A stretch of 64,000 nt of DNA from Prillingera fragicola. Its lineage: Eukaryota > Basidiomycota > Tremellomycetes > Trichosporonales > Trichosporonaceae. Positions 1-11,829 of this stretch are shown piece after piece (position 1 is the stretch's first letter; every line of letters starts with the position of its first letter). The position numbers were made by a program, and so were the translations under genes. The notes beneath the pieces were generated by a model, which saw only the letters and a program-made list of their open reading frames with translations, was not told the DNA's origin and did not search any database. The DNA is taken from assembly GCA_002335605.1 (NCBI GenBank), contig BEDY01000004.1, positions 1,178,001 through 1,242,000 of the forward strand, written 5' to 3'.

Positions 1-10
1 CGGCTCACGC

Positions 11-1327
11 CTAGTAGTACCGCTGTGGACCACCAGTATAGTACCACCGCTGATCAGCATATGGCACCTGATCATACGGCCGCCCATATTGGCCATACAT
101 TTGCGCCTGCCCGTCAGCTCCACCCGCGTACCACACTCACCTCCATCAGCGGATCCACCATGCCCATCCCGGAAGCTCCAGGCATCATTGGCCCCATCCC
201 AAGCCCCATTGGGCCCATACCCGGTCCACCATAGCCACCCCCGCCATAGCCATAGCCATAGCCGGCCCCCATCCCAGGCCCAATCCCCGGTTGGAACTGC
301 CCCGGAAATCCAGGCTGATATGCCTGTCCAAACCCATATCCACCTGCCATGCCGCCAAAGCCAGCACCAGGAGGCGGCATCCCGTGGACCCCAGCTGGGT
401 CATAGCCGTACTCGGGGCGGTGGTGGCGATGCCACCTCCTCCTCCGCTGGTCTTCGCGGTCGCTAAATGTCTCGGAGCGCTCATCCTCGTACGAACGGTA
501 GGCGCCGGGGACGTTGTAGCCGTGGTTTGCATAGTACGGGGCGCCGTAGGACTGTCTTTAATTAGACCCAAACCTCAGAACCTACCTTGTCAAAGAGGTG
601 CTTGGCGGTTGCGGCCGCGTACTCGCCTGCTTCACGCATGTTTGCACGACTCGAACGTGGCTGTACCCTCGACCACAGGTCGCGCACTGCCCGTCAGCTC
701 CGCGAGAGCTTGCAAACTCACGCTCGCCAATAGCCAGCCCAATAACGTGTCCCCGGGACGCTTCGAGCTGCGTCGAATGCATGCTGGCGTGGTGGTGATT
801 CGCGTCCCACTGCCTAGGACACTGATCAGCTTACCCCCGCGACACATCACCTACATGAGCGCCTCGAACGCCGCTGCTCCTCCCAGCGTCTTGTTGTTGG
901 CGTCCACACCTTCGCCTTCATGATACACCCGTCGATGCGAGTCCATTGCCGCAGAGTAGGACAGGTAGTTTCTCGAAAACGCCTCGCGCACAGTCGACAG
1001 CTGGGGGATCAGCCTTCGCCACTCATCACGCACTCACCAGGCTCTCGACGAGTCCAGGCTCTACTCCTGGGTATCGAGCGCGTGCCTTTTCATCAGCTTT
1101 ACTCTCGTTGCTTTGCCACCACCGCTCACATAGTCGGTCGGCTCCCACCACTCCTGCGGGGTATAGTCGTGCCGCGGCAGCTCGTATGGGTAACTGAGGT
1201 TTTGTGCGCCCCAGAATCCGCCGCCAACTGGGGGGATGGGCTGGAGGCCTGGCATGCCTTGCATTGGCATGGTGGACATGCGCGGGCCATAGGCGCCGCC
1301 GTACCCTCCTCCATAGCCGTATTGCAT
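11..1327 (-). CDS. CipC-like (DUF3759) protein with Gly/Pro/Tyr-rich tail
   Basis: Six exons restore one 356-residue frame: 1103-1327, 855-1000, 722-813, 586-686, 141-551 and 11-106. The N-terminus (about 1-55) is Gly/Tyr/Met-rich. Residues about 80-190 resemble the CipC/DUF3759 family: a VYHEGEG segment, then GAAAFEALMQWDANHHH, and an Arg/Ala-rich helix ending in AKHLFDKSYG, the counterpart of the MYDEHY end of CipC. The rest is a low-complexity tail rich in Gly, Met, Pro and Tyr that ends in tyrosines. No signal peptide or membrane segment is visible. CipC proteins are small, stress- or antibiotic-responsive fungal proteins of unknown biochemistry and usually lack such a tail. The family call is inference from pattern. 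The first intron (1001-1102) is long for this gene; the others are 34-41 nt. Confidence 0.7.
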
Positions 1328-2113
1328 TGATACTGGCGCTGCTGTGGGCTGGGCAATGTGGGTAGAGGCGGCGAGTTGAATGAGGCGGTGAGTTGAGGGG
1401 GTCGATAACAGTAGAAAGGGTAGCTCGAGAGAGAGACGGAGTGGGAGATGTGAAGAGTTAGGAAGAAGAGGTTACTGGCTGCCGAGGCAAGCTGACGTGC
1501 GTGTGTGAGAGTGAGAGGTAGTGCGCGGTGGCAGCGACAACGGACAATGCCAACCAACGGACACGAATGGTGGCTGTTTGAGAAAGAAGCATATGCTTCG
1601 GTGCTATACATACCTCTGTCATTTCCTCTGCCGGGGGCGCTGCTGTTGCATGCAGTGCATCCATGGATACTCTGCCCCTGCGCCGTTGCCGCATTGCAAG
1701 TGATCTGTGCATCTGTGCTCACGGTTCTCGACCAGGGTGCCACGCACGGTTCGCTATGTAGCACACTAGCACACGCAGCATCCTTCCTCATTACTGGTAC
1801 GGGCGCCGAGGGCTGATGGAAGTCATGTCCTTCTCTGAATCACTGATCAGCGTTCTCGACGTCATGGTCTGTCTTCTCCAACACGAGGACGACGCTTCAT
1901 GCGCCGAGTCGCTTGCATGCCGACAGCTTCCCGCATCATCCATCAGTGCATCGGATCAGCTCAATGTGCTCACAATGCTACCCCAGGTGCTTCGTAGAGT
2001 AAAGGTGTAGCCTCAGGCCACTGTCCATTATCGTATCATTATCAATAATACACAAGAAAACCCCCAGCCCATCAACAAGGCGCGGGGGGAAAACGCGCCG
2101 ATCGGCGGCACGT
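1328..2113. other. Intergenic, upstream of CipC-like gene
   Basis: This lies between two minus-strand genes. It should hold the promoter and leader of the CipC-like gene and the 3' end of the next gene. It contains purine-rich stretches at about 1370-1470 and a 14-base perfect palindrome at 1586-1599. I see no convincing gene; the open frames here are short and overlap on both strands. Confidence 0.6.
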
Positions 2114-3407
2114 CTAACGGGGGTGGGCGCGCAGCACCGCACCGGGTGGTCCGGCAGCATACGGGTCATTCTCGACTGTGTCGGGCGACCAAGCGTCGCT
2201 CCAGAGACTGCGGCGCTCGGCGCTCGTGTGGCGTGCGTGCGCGTATGCGTGGGTCGGCGCCTGGCCGTGCATGTTTGTTTGTATAATGGGGCGGGGTTGG
2301 GTGGCCGCCGCGGGTGGGCGGCGGAGGGCCTGCTGGTGGTTGTAGGCGTGTTGCGGGGCCGCGCCGGGCGGCAAGGTGTGGGGGGGTGGAGAGGGGCTAT
2401 GGGAGGCGCCTGGCGGGAGGTGGTGCTGCTGCATGCCGCCAAACTCTCCCGGAGGTGAGTGCTTGCGGGTCGCGGCGGGCGATGACGGGTAGTAGTTGTT
2501 GTAGCTGTGGTAGCTGTTGTAGTTGTGGTCGTTAAAGGACACTGTGCGCTGGTACGAGGCCTGGGAAGCCGTGTAAGAGGTATACGTCGAGTTGGACTCT
2601 GTGGAAAACGCCCTCGAGTGGTGGGCCGACTCTTGCGACGAGCCTGGAGAGTCGCCAAGCTCCTCTTCAAGAGGATTGCCGACATTGGGCAGAGTCGGGT
2701 TGTTCTGGGCGAGGGGAGACCGCGGCATGAGAGAAGACGACGACCGACGAGCCGCCAAGGCCGGACGCGTCGGTGACGGCTGACGCTTCATAGGAGACGT
2801 CGACGCGTTCACGGCTGTTGAATCAATTGAAGCTACTGACAAATGGTTTGAGTTGGTCCAGGTACCGGTCGTAGCCGCGGGCGATTGTTTGTATTGCTTC
2901 GCTGGAGGCGCAGTTTGGCTGGCCATAGGCTGCGTCGAGTATATGACGGGGTAGGCCGTGTTGGGCAGGAATGTCGACGACCTGCCGTCGGCGACATACA
3001 TGGATACACGCATATCGGACGTCGAGGACGCCCGCTGAGCTGCCTTTTCGTCCTTAAAGTATTGCGAGGGTGGAACCTGCAGGCGACCCAAGAGCTTGGA
3101 CTTGCGATCGGGCAGCACGGCTTTGGCCTGTTGGTCACCACTACCCCACGCCATTGGTGTATCAGAGGCGGAAGAATGAGCAGCGTCCTTTGCGTTGCGC
3201 TTCTTCCATGGCAACAACCTGCGGTTTGGCCCACGCAAGAGAATGTACACGCAGACGATGCCAACAACACCGAGAATGGCAGCAATCACTGCGTACGATT
3301 CTGCACACCATTAGCTCATAAGCTCCAGAGCAGGCGCACATACCTGGATGATCAGCCCACCAACCGGGGGTTGTACCATCGGTGGCCGCGCGTCGAGCGG
3401 GGACCAT
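2114..3407 (-). CDS. Orphan single-pass membrane protein with long Ser/Pro-rich cytoplasmic tail
   Basis: Two exons (3344-3407, 2114-3300) give 416 residues. A short N-terminus with two tryptophans (GWWADHPESY) leads into one hydrophobic helix at about 24-43 (VIAAILGVVGIVCVYILL), followed at once by basic residues (RGPNRRLLPWKKR). This fits a signal-anchor with the tail in the cytosol. The remaining 370 residues are disordered and rich in Ser, Pro, Tyr, Asn and His, with many SP sites (for example SPTRP, RSPLA, HSPPG) that could be phosphorylated. I do not recognise the family. The layout recalls fungal plasma-membrane sensors or scaffolds, but there is no cysteine-rich ectodomain. The start rests on the spliced upstream exon, which supplies the first ATG in frame. 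Confidence 0.65.
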
Positions 3408-4438
3408 AGTGGCTTATCGTGGGTGGTGAAGGGGAAAGGGGGGTGGGGGGAAGGAGCACCAGGCTCGCAAACTGAGGGACAGATGGACACCCGTGAGATG
3501 AAAACGATGAAAGGGGGATTGATGTTGATGTGAAGGAGATACAAGAAGTATTTTAGCTCGACAGCATGGTGAGCATGGGGTCGTCGCTGTTTGTGTGCGT
3601 AGTCCGAAGCAAGAGTGGATGTAGGGTGGTACCACAGGGGAGAGCCGAGGGTGTCAGTGCAGTGCACGGTACACAGTGAGACAGGGTAGTGTACACACGT
3701 ACACAGCACCTAGTTTGACACTGTACACAATGGCCTTGTCAGTTTGAGATGCACCTGACCCAGGATTAGGTCGTCGTTACCATAGACGCACAGCGCGTGC
3801 AGTGGTAACTCGTACCTCGGCTCATCCTCCCAGCTGCTATCGTACTCCAGGAGCAGACTGGACCTTGAACCCGAAGCACGAGGGGGATAAGGCAGACACT
3901 GGCGCAGTAGCCACAGATAAAGCAGGCACTGGTCCCCCTTGCAATCTGTAACTACAGGACTCGTTGAATGCAGCCTGCCTGTCCCGTGTGCAGTATCCCT
4001 TGGCGCCGAGGATGCCCCAACAAGGCGTTCATGCGGGGAGCCTGGGGTATGGCCGGAGAGATACGTCGATTGTTGTACGTCGTCAAGGTGGGTATACATA
4101 ATCCACAGTTCCCAGACAGGCCGGGCAAACATCACAGTGTTTGCGGGATGTGCACGGGACAGTATCGAGGACGTCCAGGTCAGTCCAGGGACACTTCCCC
4201 AGCGCATGGCTTTTGCATGGCATTCGCATGGCCAACGTGGGCGGCCCGGTGGACGCCGCCGACACCGTCATTGACACCGCGGCCAACGGATGAGGATTGG
4301 TTCCGCACTTGCCTTCTCCGCCCCACCATGCCCCAGCTGCCGAGGATGCCGAGGAAGATCCGTTCAAGACCAAGACTCAAAGCCCTTTTCTAACAGTACA
4401 TACTCACACCCCTCCCATACCTCCACTTGTCAATCACT
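3408..4438. promoter_or_regulatory. Divergent intergenic region between membrane protein and PDX1
   Basis: About 1 kb separates the start of the minus-strand membrane protein from the start of PDX1. An inverted CCAAT box (ATTGG) lies at 4296-4300, about 140 bases before the PDX1 start. CCAAT boxes bind the HAP complex that drives respiratory genes in fungi, so a role in PDX1 expression is reasonable but untested. A 165-codon open frame at 3710-4207 on the minus strand has no family features and I do not call it a gene. Confidence 0.45.
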
Positions 4439-5702
4439 ATGCGCGCAGCGCTCTCCATCGCTCGTGTCGCGAGGGCGGCCCGTGTTGCGCCTCTTCGCTA
4501 TGGTGCGTGGTTTGCTGCACAATGTTTTATGAGCTACGCGCTGACATCATCCCGTGTACAGCTCAAGTCCGTTTTGTGAGCTCCGAGATGCGGATGCCGG
4601 CCATGTCGCCCACCATGACCGAGGGTGGCATTGCTACTTGGAAGAAGAAGGAGGGAGAGGCCTTTGCTGCTGGCGATGTCTTGCTTGAAATTGTACGTGT
4701 CTTGTTCCCTAAAGTTCTGAGGGGCCATTGCCGCCGGCATTGCGGTCGACATGTTAAAGCCTTACCGTCATCCACTAACACCCATGTGCAGGAGACCGAC
4801 AAGGCTACCATTGATGTTGAGGCCCAGGACGATGGTGTCATGGCCAAGATTCTTGTTGGCGACGGTGCCAAGGGCGTCCCCGTTGGGGAGGTCATTGCCA
4901 TTCTTGCAGAGGAAGGCGATGACTTGAGCAACATTGAGGTTCCCAAGGAGGAGGCCAAGCCCAAGGAGGAGTCCAAGGAGGAGCCCAAGGAGGCTGCCGA
5001 GTCCAAGGATGAGTCCGAGGCCAAGCCCAAGGGCTCCGATGTCGCCGAGCCCGTTCACAAGGAGCTTGACCACTCCAAGCCAATGTTCCCCAGTGTTGCC
5101 CGACTGTGAGTCCTTTCTACTCTTGCAAAGTACTGACTGCTCAGCCTCCTCGAGTCGGACCTCACTGCTGAGCAGATTTCTAAAATCAAGCCCACCGGCC
5201 GCCATGGCATGCTCACCAAGGGTGACGTTCTCGCGGCCACTGGCGTCATCAGCAACCCCTACGGCACGGCCGAGAAGCTGGCCACTGACCCCATGATGCC
5301 CGGCGGCAGGCGTGCAAGCGAGGTGCGTTCGGCTCTAACCTGTGTGTGTGCAGTCGAGCTAACATTTCCAGCCCAAGGTCAAGGGCAGCGTGGCTGGCGC
5401 CGACGGCGCTGCGGCCAAGAAGCCCGAGCCTCCACTCGACGGCCCGGCTCTCCGTCGCCTCATTGTCCAGGGCCTCACCAAGGCTACTGCCCCCATCTCT
5501 GTCCCATGTGAGTGTGCTAGCTCTTACAGGCTAAACCATAACTGACATGACAGCTGCCGCCGCACCCGCTGGCTCGGACGCCGAGTTTGACGACCTTCTC
5601 GCTGATTACGCACCCCTCCTCCCTGCCACCACTGCCCCCGCCCCCGCTGCCCCCGCGGCAGACACCTCTGCTCCCAAGAACGAGTTTGAAGGTCTGATTT
5701 AG
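4439..5702 (+). CDS. PDX1: Pyruvate dehydrogenase complex E3-binding protein (protein X)
   Basis: Six exons (4439-4502, 4562-4692, 4792-5105, 5145-5322, 5372-5507, 5554-5702) give 323 residues. An Arg/Ala-rich mitochondrial presequence is followed by a lipoyl domain (about 27-105) starting RMPAMSPTMTEGGI, with the lipoyl-lysine in ETDKA (Lys69). Next come a Glu/Lys/Pro linker and a peripheral subunit-binding domain (about 165-205; VARLLLESD, then TGRHGMLTKGDV). The C-terminus is a short Ala/Pro-rich piece. The acyltransferase core of E2 is absent, which is what separates PDX1 from LAT1. The protein docks dihydrolipoamide dehydrogenase onto the E2 core in the mitochondrial matrix. A CCAAT box lies upstream. 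Confidence 0.92.
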
Positions 5703-5918
5703 AGATATGCATAGCACTAGTCATGCTTTGGTCTCGGTGAACTCGGTTGTTGACAACTGGCACCGTCAAATCCTGAGCGGAAGGTTCGGTCCGCCTAGCA
5801 CTGCACGGCGCACCGAAGCGTGCCATCGCTGACCCTGTTGCGCATGGCGTGGACATTACGTCTCATGCATAAATGCTGCTCCATGCTACCGTCTCTAACT
5901 CTACAAGCCAAGCGAAAT

Positions 5919-6854
<936 letters not shown>

Positions 6855-7206
6855 TGCTGGATGGTGGTCGACGCTAGAGCAAGGGAGTGACGGCGAATGG
6901 ATCGGTTGTGTACAGGAAATTAATAGCGCCTTCTGTAGCTCTTATGTTGAGCACGTTGCTGGGTCTTCTTCTGACTCGTGGGTGTTCGACGCGTTGATGA
7001 ATGCTGCTGCATGAGCATCAGTGACGTGTTGGCCGGCGTGGAGGCGGACAGTGAACATTGGATGCCACAATGCGTGGTGGAAGTTGCCTCCGCGGCGTTT
7101 TAACTGGGAGGATCCGCGTCGTTCCGACTGACTGGCCAGCGTATGGCCATTGATCCTTTCGTCGTCGACCTCGTAAAGCCCCTCCTCACTCCTACCACCC
7201 CGCGCC
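6855..7206. promoter_or_regulatory. Bidirectional promoter region YIP1 / MAS1
   Basis: These 352 bases lie between the divergent start codons of YIP1 and MAS1, so both promoters and leaders must be here. I see no clear TATA box. No other gene fits in this space. Confidence 0.5.
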
Positions 7207-9142
7207 ATGTCCGCCGCCCGTCTCCTCTCCCGGGCTGTCCGCCCCGCGGTCTCGCTCCGCCAGCCGGTGCGTATCCTCCTCCAAAAGAGCTCGGGGTCGA
7301 CTGCCAACTCTTGCGCGCAAGTCCCAATACCCCGACTCTCATTGGCCCGGACAGACCGCGGACATGCAACGAGACTGAACAGCTTGCTGACACGCCACAG
7401 ACTCTCGCCCGTACCCTCGCCACCCCCGTCAAGGCCGCTGACCCTGTCACCAAGACCAGCGTCCTCTCGAACGGCCTCTCGGTCTCCACCGAGACCATCC
7501 CCGGAGCCTCGACTTCGACTGTTGGGCTCTGGATCGACGCCGGCTCGCGCGGCGATGCATCGAACGCTAGCGGCACCGCCCACTTCCTCGAGGTGGGTAT
7601 TGGAAGATTAGGCTACGATGGGACAGAGAAGGAAGAAAGAAAGATGGAGGACGTTAGAGGAAGGAATGGGGAGTGGAGATGGTTGCACTTGGGGGACCAA
7701 TTGGGGTTGGATCGATGCGGGTTGGCCTGTGTCGGCGTGCATGGACACTGCGCTTTTTGCAGTGTCCATGACGCCTGAATGCGTCTCTCCCGTTCCATTG
7801 GTGCCCGCTAAGGAGACCTTGGCGTGTTGTGACGAGATTCCCATTTCCTCCGATCGGACGAATCGCGCTGACCCTTTAGCACCTTGCCTTTAAGGGCACC
7901 AAGTCGCGCTCGCAGATGCAGCTCGAGCTTGAGGTCGAGAACCTTGGCGCTCACTTGAACGCCTACACCTCGCGCGAGCAGACTGTCTACTACGCCAAGG
8001 CGTTTGACAAGGACGTCCCCGCTGCCGTGAACATTCTCTCCGACATTCTCCAGAACTCGAAGCTCGACGAGTCGGCCATCGAGCGTGAGCGCGATGTCAT
8101 TCTCCGTGAGCAGGAGGAGGTCGACAAGCAGCTCGAGGAGGTCGTTTTCGACCACCTCCACGCTGTCGCCTTCCAGGGCCAGGCTCTTGGTAACACCATC
8201 CTTGGCCCCAAGGAGCACATCAACTCGATCTCGAAGCCCGACCTCAACGGCTACATTGCCAAGAACTACACCGCTGACCGCATGTGCCTTGTCGGTGCCG
8301 GTTCGGTCTCGCACGATGAGCTTGTTGAGCTCGCCAAGAAGAACTTCTCTTCGCTCCCCGTCTCGAGCAACCCCATTCCCCTTGGCAAGTCGAGCCACGC
8401 CCCCACCACCTTCACCGGTTCCGAGGTCCGTATCCTTGACGAAACCATGAGCACCGCCAACATTGCCATTGCCGTTGAGGGTGTCGGATGGAAGAACCCC
8501 GACTACTGGCCCATGCTTGTCATGCAGTCGATCTTCGGCAACTGGGACCGTTCGCTCGGTGCCTCGCCTCTCCTTAGCTCCAAGCTTAGCCACATCATCT
8601 CCTCCAACAACCTCGCCAACTCGTTCATGTCGTTCTCGACCTCGTACTCGGACACTGGTCTCTGGGGTATCTACCTTGTCTCGGAGAACTACACTTGCCT
8701 TGACGACCTCACTCACTTCACCTTGAAGGAGTGGACTCGCATGTCCATGAACCCCACCACTGCCGAGGTTGAGCGCGCCAAGTCGCAGCTCAAGGCCTCG
8801 CTTCTTCTTGGCCTCGACGGCACCACCGCCATTGCTGAGGACATTGGTCGCCAGATGATCACCACTGGCAAGCGCTTCACTCCCAAGGAGATTGAGCGTT
8901 ACGTCAACGCCGTCGACGAGGAGGACATCAAGCGTGTCGCCCAGAAGTACCTCTGGGACAAGGACATTGCCATTAGTGCTGTTGGTCGCGTAAGTACTAT
9001 TTTCCATCCACCTCGTTCATTTCTTTCATCTGCTTCAATCTTCGTTCTTTTGCTCTACGAGTTCGCTGCTGACGAATATTAGATTGGCGGACTGCTCGAC
9101 TACAGCAGGATCAGGGCTGACATGAGCTCGCTCGTCTACTAA
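7207..9142 (+). CDS. MAS1: Mitochondrial processing peptidase, beta subunit
   Basis: Four exons (7207-7266, 7401-7592, 7880-8989, 9083-9142) give 473 residues, normal for the family. An Arg/Ser-rich presequence is followed by the M16 peptidase domain. The zinc site HFLEH (His81, Glu84, His85) is split by the second intron, and the distal ligand Glu161 sits 76 residues on, in LREQEE. The conserved block ENLGAHLNAYTSREQTVYYA is present. An intact HxxEH marks the catalytic beta subunit (Mas1) rather than alpha-MPP. The inactive Core1 of complex III is a paralogue, excluded by the complete metal site. With Mas2 it removes presequences in the matrix. The second intron (7593-7879, 287 nt) is far longer than its neighbours and holds a hairpin. 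Confidence 0.95.
7734..7775. repeat. Hairpin-forming inverted repeat inside MAS1 intron 2
   Basis: Two 12-base arms, CATGGACACTGC at 7740-7751 and GCAGTGTCCATG at 7759-7770, are perfect reverse complements around a 7-base loop (gcttttt). Five further pairs (7734-7738 with 7771-7775) extend the stem past a single bulged G. It lies wholly in the intron, about 105 bases before the acceptor. Confidence 0.85.
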
Positions 9143-9973
9143 GATGGTGAGGAGAACATGAGCGATAGTGAGGACAACACAAAACGCATGCAGACTTGCT
9201 TAGGAGGAGGTGCCACACGTAACGGGATCAAATCTCTTGGTGACGGAAGCAAAGGTTGGGTCCTTACGTCAGCTGATTTTCCGACTCTTGAAGAGGTCGA
9301 AGTAGTTGCACATCTACTGTACTGCGGCGCGTAGCGAAGGCCAGAGTATACTGATCTGCGCAATTTTTTGCGGCTAATGCGTGGTAGTGAGGAAACCGGG
9401 AGAAATGAACGATAGCCTTACAAGAGCCGTGCACCGCATCGTCCGTTCAGAATGATTGATAGCCAAGTCGCATGCTCGATCGATGTCCAACGAAGTCGAA
9501 GTCGCTCTTTTAGACGTACGTTTGACGTCAGTTTAAGCAGCTACTGGTAGCTGCTCACTTTAGTCAACGAACTTGTGGGCAGGAGGCAGGATCACCACTG
9601 GGAAGGCAGCCTAGTTCATGCCACCACAAATCCACTCCTTCGAGCTCATCACCACAAGAATCAGTGCGCCACGCCATGACCATGGCCAAGTGTTGAGAAG
9701 GTGGATAGCAACAGCTTCTCAATCAGGCTAAATGCAGCTTGATAAACCTCGGTACCTGTGTTCCAAGTTGGGCGCGCAGGGATTTGCGACACGGCCCAAG
9801 CCAAACGCAACGATCACCTTCCCTCACTCGACCACCTGGACGAAACAGCACTATCCTCACTGCTTCCTCGTGGGACAATCATGACTAATTAATCCGTGCA
9901 TACTGCCTACACTCAATTTCATTTTCCTAGTACATACGCAGGGAAGGAACCGTGACTCCCAGAAGCAGCATAA
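9143..9973. other. Convergent intergenic region, no gene seen
   Basis: This holds the 3' ends of MAS1 and of the permease. The longest open frames are short and have no recognisable product. A small inverted repeat with 9-base arms and a 2-base gap lies at 9536-9555. Confidence 0.55.
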
Positions 9974-11829
9974 TTACAACGTGTTATCCACGGGCACCGT
10001 CTGCACCGTCGCGACATTCTTGTTCTTGTCCGCGTCAGCAGGGTTGCCGCCAAACTCCTGCTCATAGTAGTCGTGCACCTCGGACGAGAGGTCCGAAGTC
10101 CTGGGGCCAGTGAAGAATGTCTTGCCGCCAATCTTGGGGAAGAAGTAGTACCCGCCGGCAAAGAACCAGACACCAGCCGAAACGACGACGGCATAGTTCA
10201 TGGTGTTGGCTGTGGGGTTGGGGTCCGAGGGGAAGCAGAAGATGATAATGGCAAAGACCATCCAGGCAGTGGCGATAAAGGCAATGGGGCGACTGAGTTT
10301 GCCGAGGTACCACGGCCCGGGCCTAAAGTGGTCCTCACCCCAGATGGCGCGGGCACCAATGGGGATGCCGTAGGCGACGTACAGGCCCATGATGTTGAGG
10401 CAGAAGATGGCGCTGATGGCTACCTGGTCGACTGGGTCCGCAAAGCCCAGCGCACCCATGGGCAGGGCACAGAGGACGACGAGCCAGACGGTGCGCACGG
10501 GGGTGCCGCTGTACTTGTCGACGTGGTAAAAGTACTTTGAAAAAGGGAGGGCGCCGTCACGGGCAAAGGCAAAGGCCTGGCGGGAGGCCGGGAGGACGAG
10601 CGACGAGGTCATTGAGAGCTGGGAAATGGCGATGAATGACCAAATCGCCAGGGCACCGCGAGTACCGAACGCCATCTGGTAAATGACTGCGAGCGGCTGA
10701 CCGACTTGCGATTCCATAATGGCCTCAATGTCCGTGCCCATGCAGAGGGCGTAGATTGCCAGCAGGACTGCGCCGAGGATGCCGGCCATGCCGATGGAGC
10801 CGACAATGGCAGCGGGGACGGCAATAGACGCATTGGACGCCTCCTCGGAGAGCGAGACGGCGCAGTCAAACGAGCCGATAGTCCACACGGGCGCGAGCAT
10901 GGACAGCAGGAAGGTCATGCCACTGCCCCAGCCCGAGAGGTTGACCCAGCCGCCAAACGTAAACTGGGCCGTGTTGAGGTTGCCCCTGCGCGCGATGGGA
11001 AGACCGATAATCGTCACAATTGCGAGGCCGAGGTTGAGCACTGTCGCGGGGTTTTGCATGCGTGCAAAGATTGTCGTGCAGTAGGAGCAGTAGAAGCCGC
11101 AAAAGATGAGGATGCCGCAGTAGACACCAAAGGTGACGCCGATGCTGGGCACAAAGGACTCGTCGTTCATCGACGCCGCCGCGAGAAAGATGCCCGAGCA
11201 GCCCCAGGCCAGACTGGAAATAGCAGCGACGTTTCCGAGAAACGAGTTGTCTGGGTGTTGCGTCAACACGGTCCTAGCGGACAGATTGTCGGCAACGACG
11301 CCGACGATAACCTCCACTTACATCCAACCATCCAAGCGAGAAAGTTGCGGTACTTCAACGGCGTGAGCTTGTAGGTCCAGTAGTAGAGACCACCCGAGGT
11401 CGGCATGGAACTGGCGAGGTCACCCTACAGAGTGCTGTTCAGCCTGATTTCTTTTCCGGGCGAAGGCGACCGGCCCCCGACGACACTTACCATGGCCAAT
11501 CCGACGGTCAGAATGAAGAGCGACGCCACGACCCATCCCCAGATCATACCGATCGGTCCTCTGTGGATGTCAGCTACAATCGCTCGTGCGCTGCGCTAGA
11601 CGTACCCGAAGGGCAGGTTTGAGAAGATGACGGAAGCGATGGAGGGGACGACACCCATGATGGAGAAGGCTACGCCAAACACCTCCCATCGCGAAAAGTT
11701 GCGCTTGAGCTCTGGCTTGTAGCCGAGGTCCTCTAGGCGGGCATCATCGCGAGTGAGGTTGACATGACCGTGTGCGTGGGCGAGGACTTCAGTGTCCGCT
11801 GGGCTAATGTCTTTCGAGGTAATGCTCAT
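9974..11829 (-). CDS. Amino acid/GABA permease, UGA4-like (APC superfamily)
   Basis: Four exons (11606-11829, 11491-11560, 11322-11424, 9974-11250) give 557 residues with about 12 membrane helices and hydrophilic ends. Conserved pieces are LKRNFSRWEVFGVAFSIMG before helix 1, the GDLASSMPTSGGLYYWT loop, LSMLAPVWTIGSFDCAVSLS followed by EEASNA, and SRQAFAFARDGALPFS. These place it in the eukaryotic amino acid/choline transporter family with UGA4 (GABA) and HNM1 (choline). The substrate cannot be read from sequence; GABA or a related amino acid is the best guess. The start is the ATG at 11829; the same frame extends 4 codons upstream without another ATG. A pair of GATA motifs (12168-12180) lies about 340 bases upstream and would suit nitrogen control, but GATA density is not above chance. 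Confidence 0.88.

Noticed and set aside
1003..1037. Separate short intron starting at GTGAGT in the CipC-like gene with a small extra exon before it
   Set aside because: The extra 23-nt exon gives the wrong phase; one 102-nt intron (1001-1102) joins the frames exactly.
3710..4207. 165-codon minus-strand open frame
   Set aside because: It has no recognisable domain, is rich in Cys and Arg as random GC-rich frames are, and lies in a divergent promoter region.
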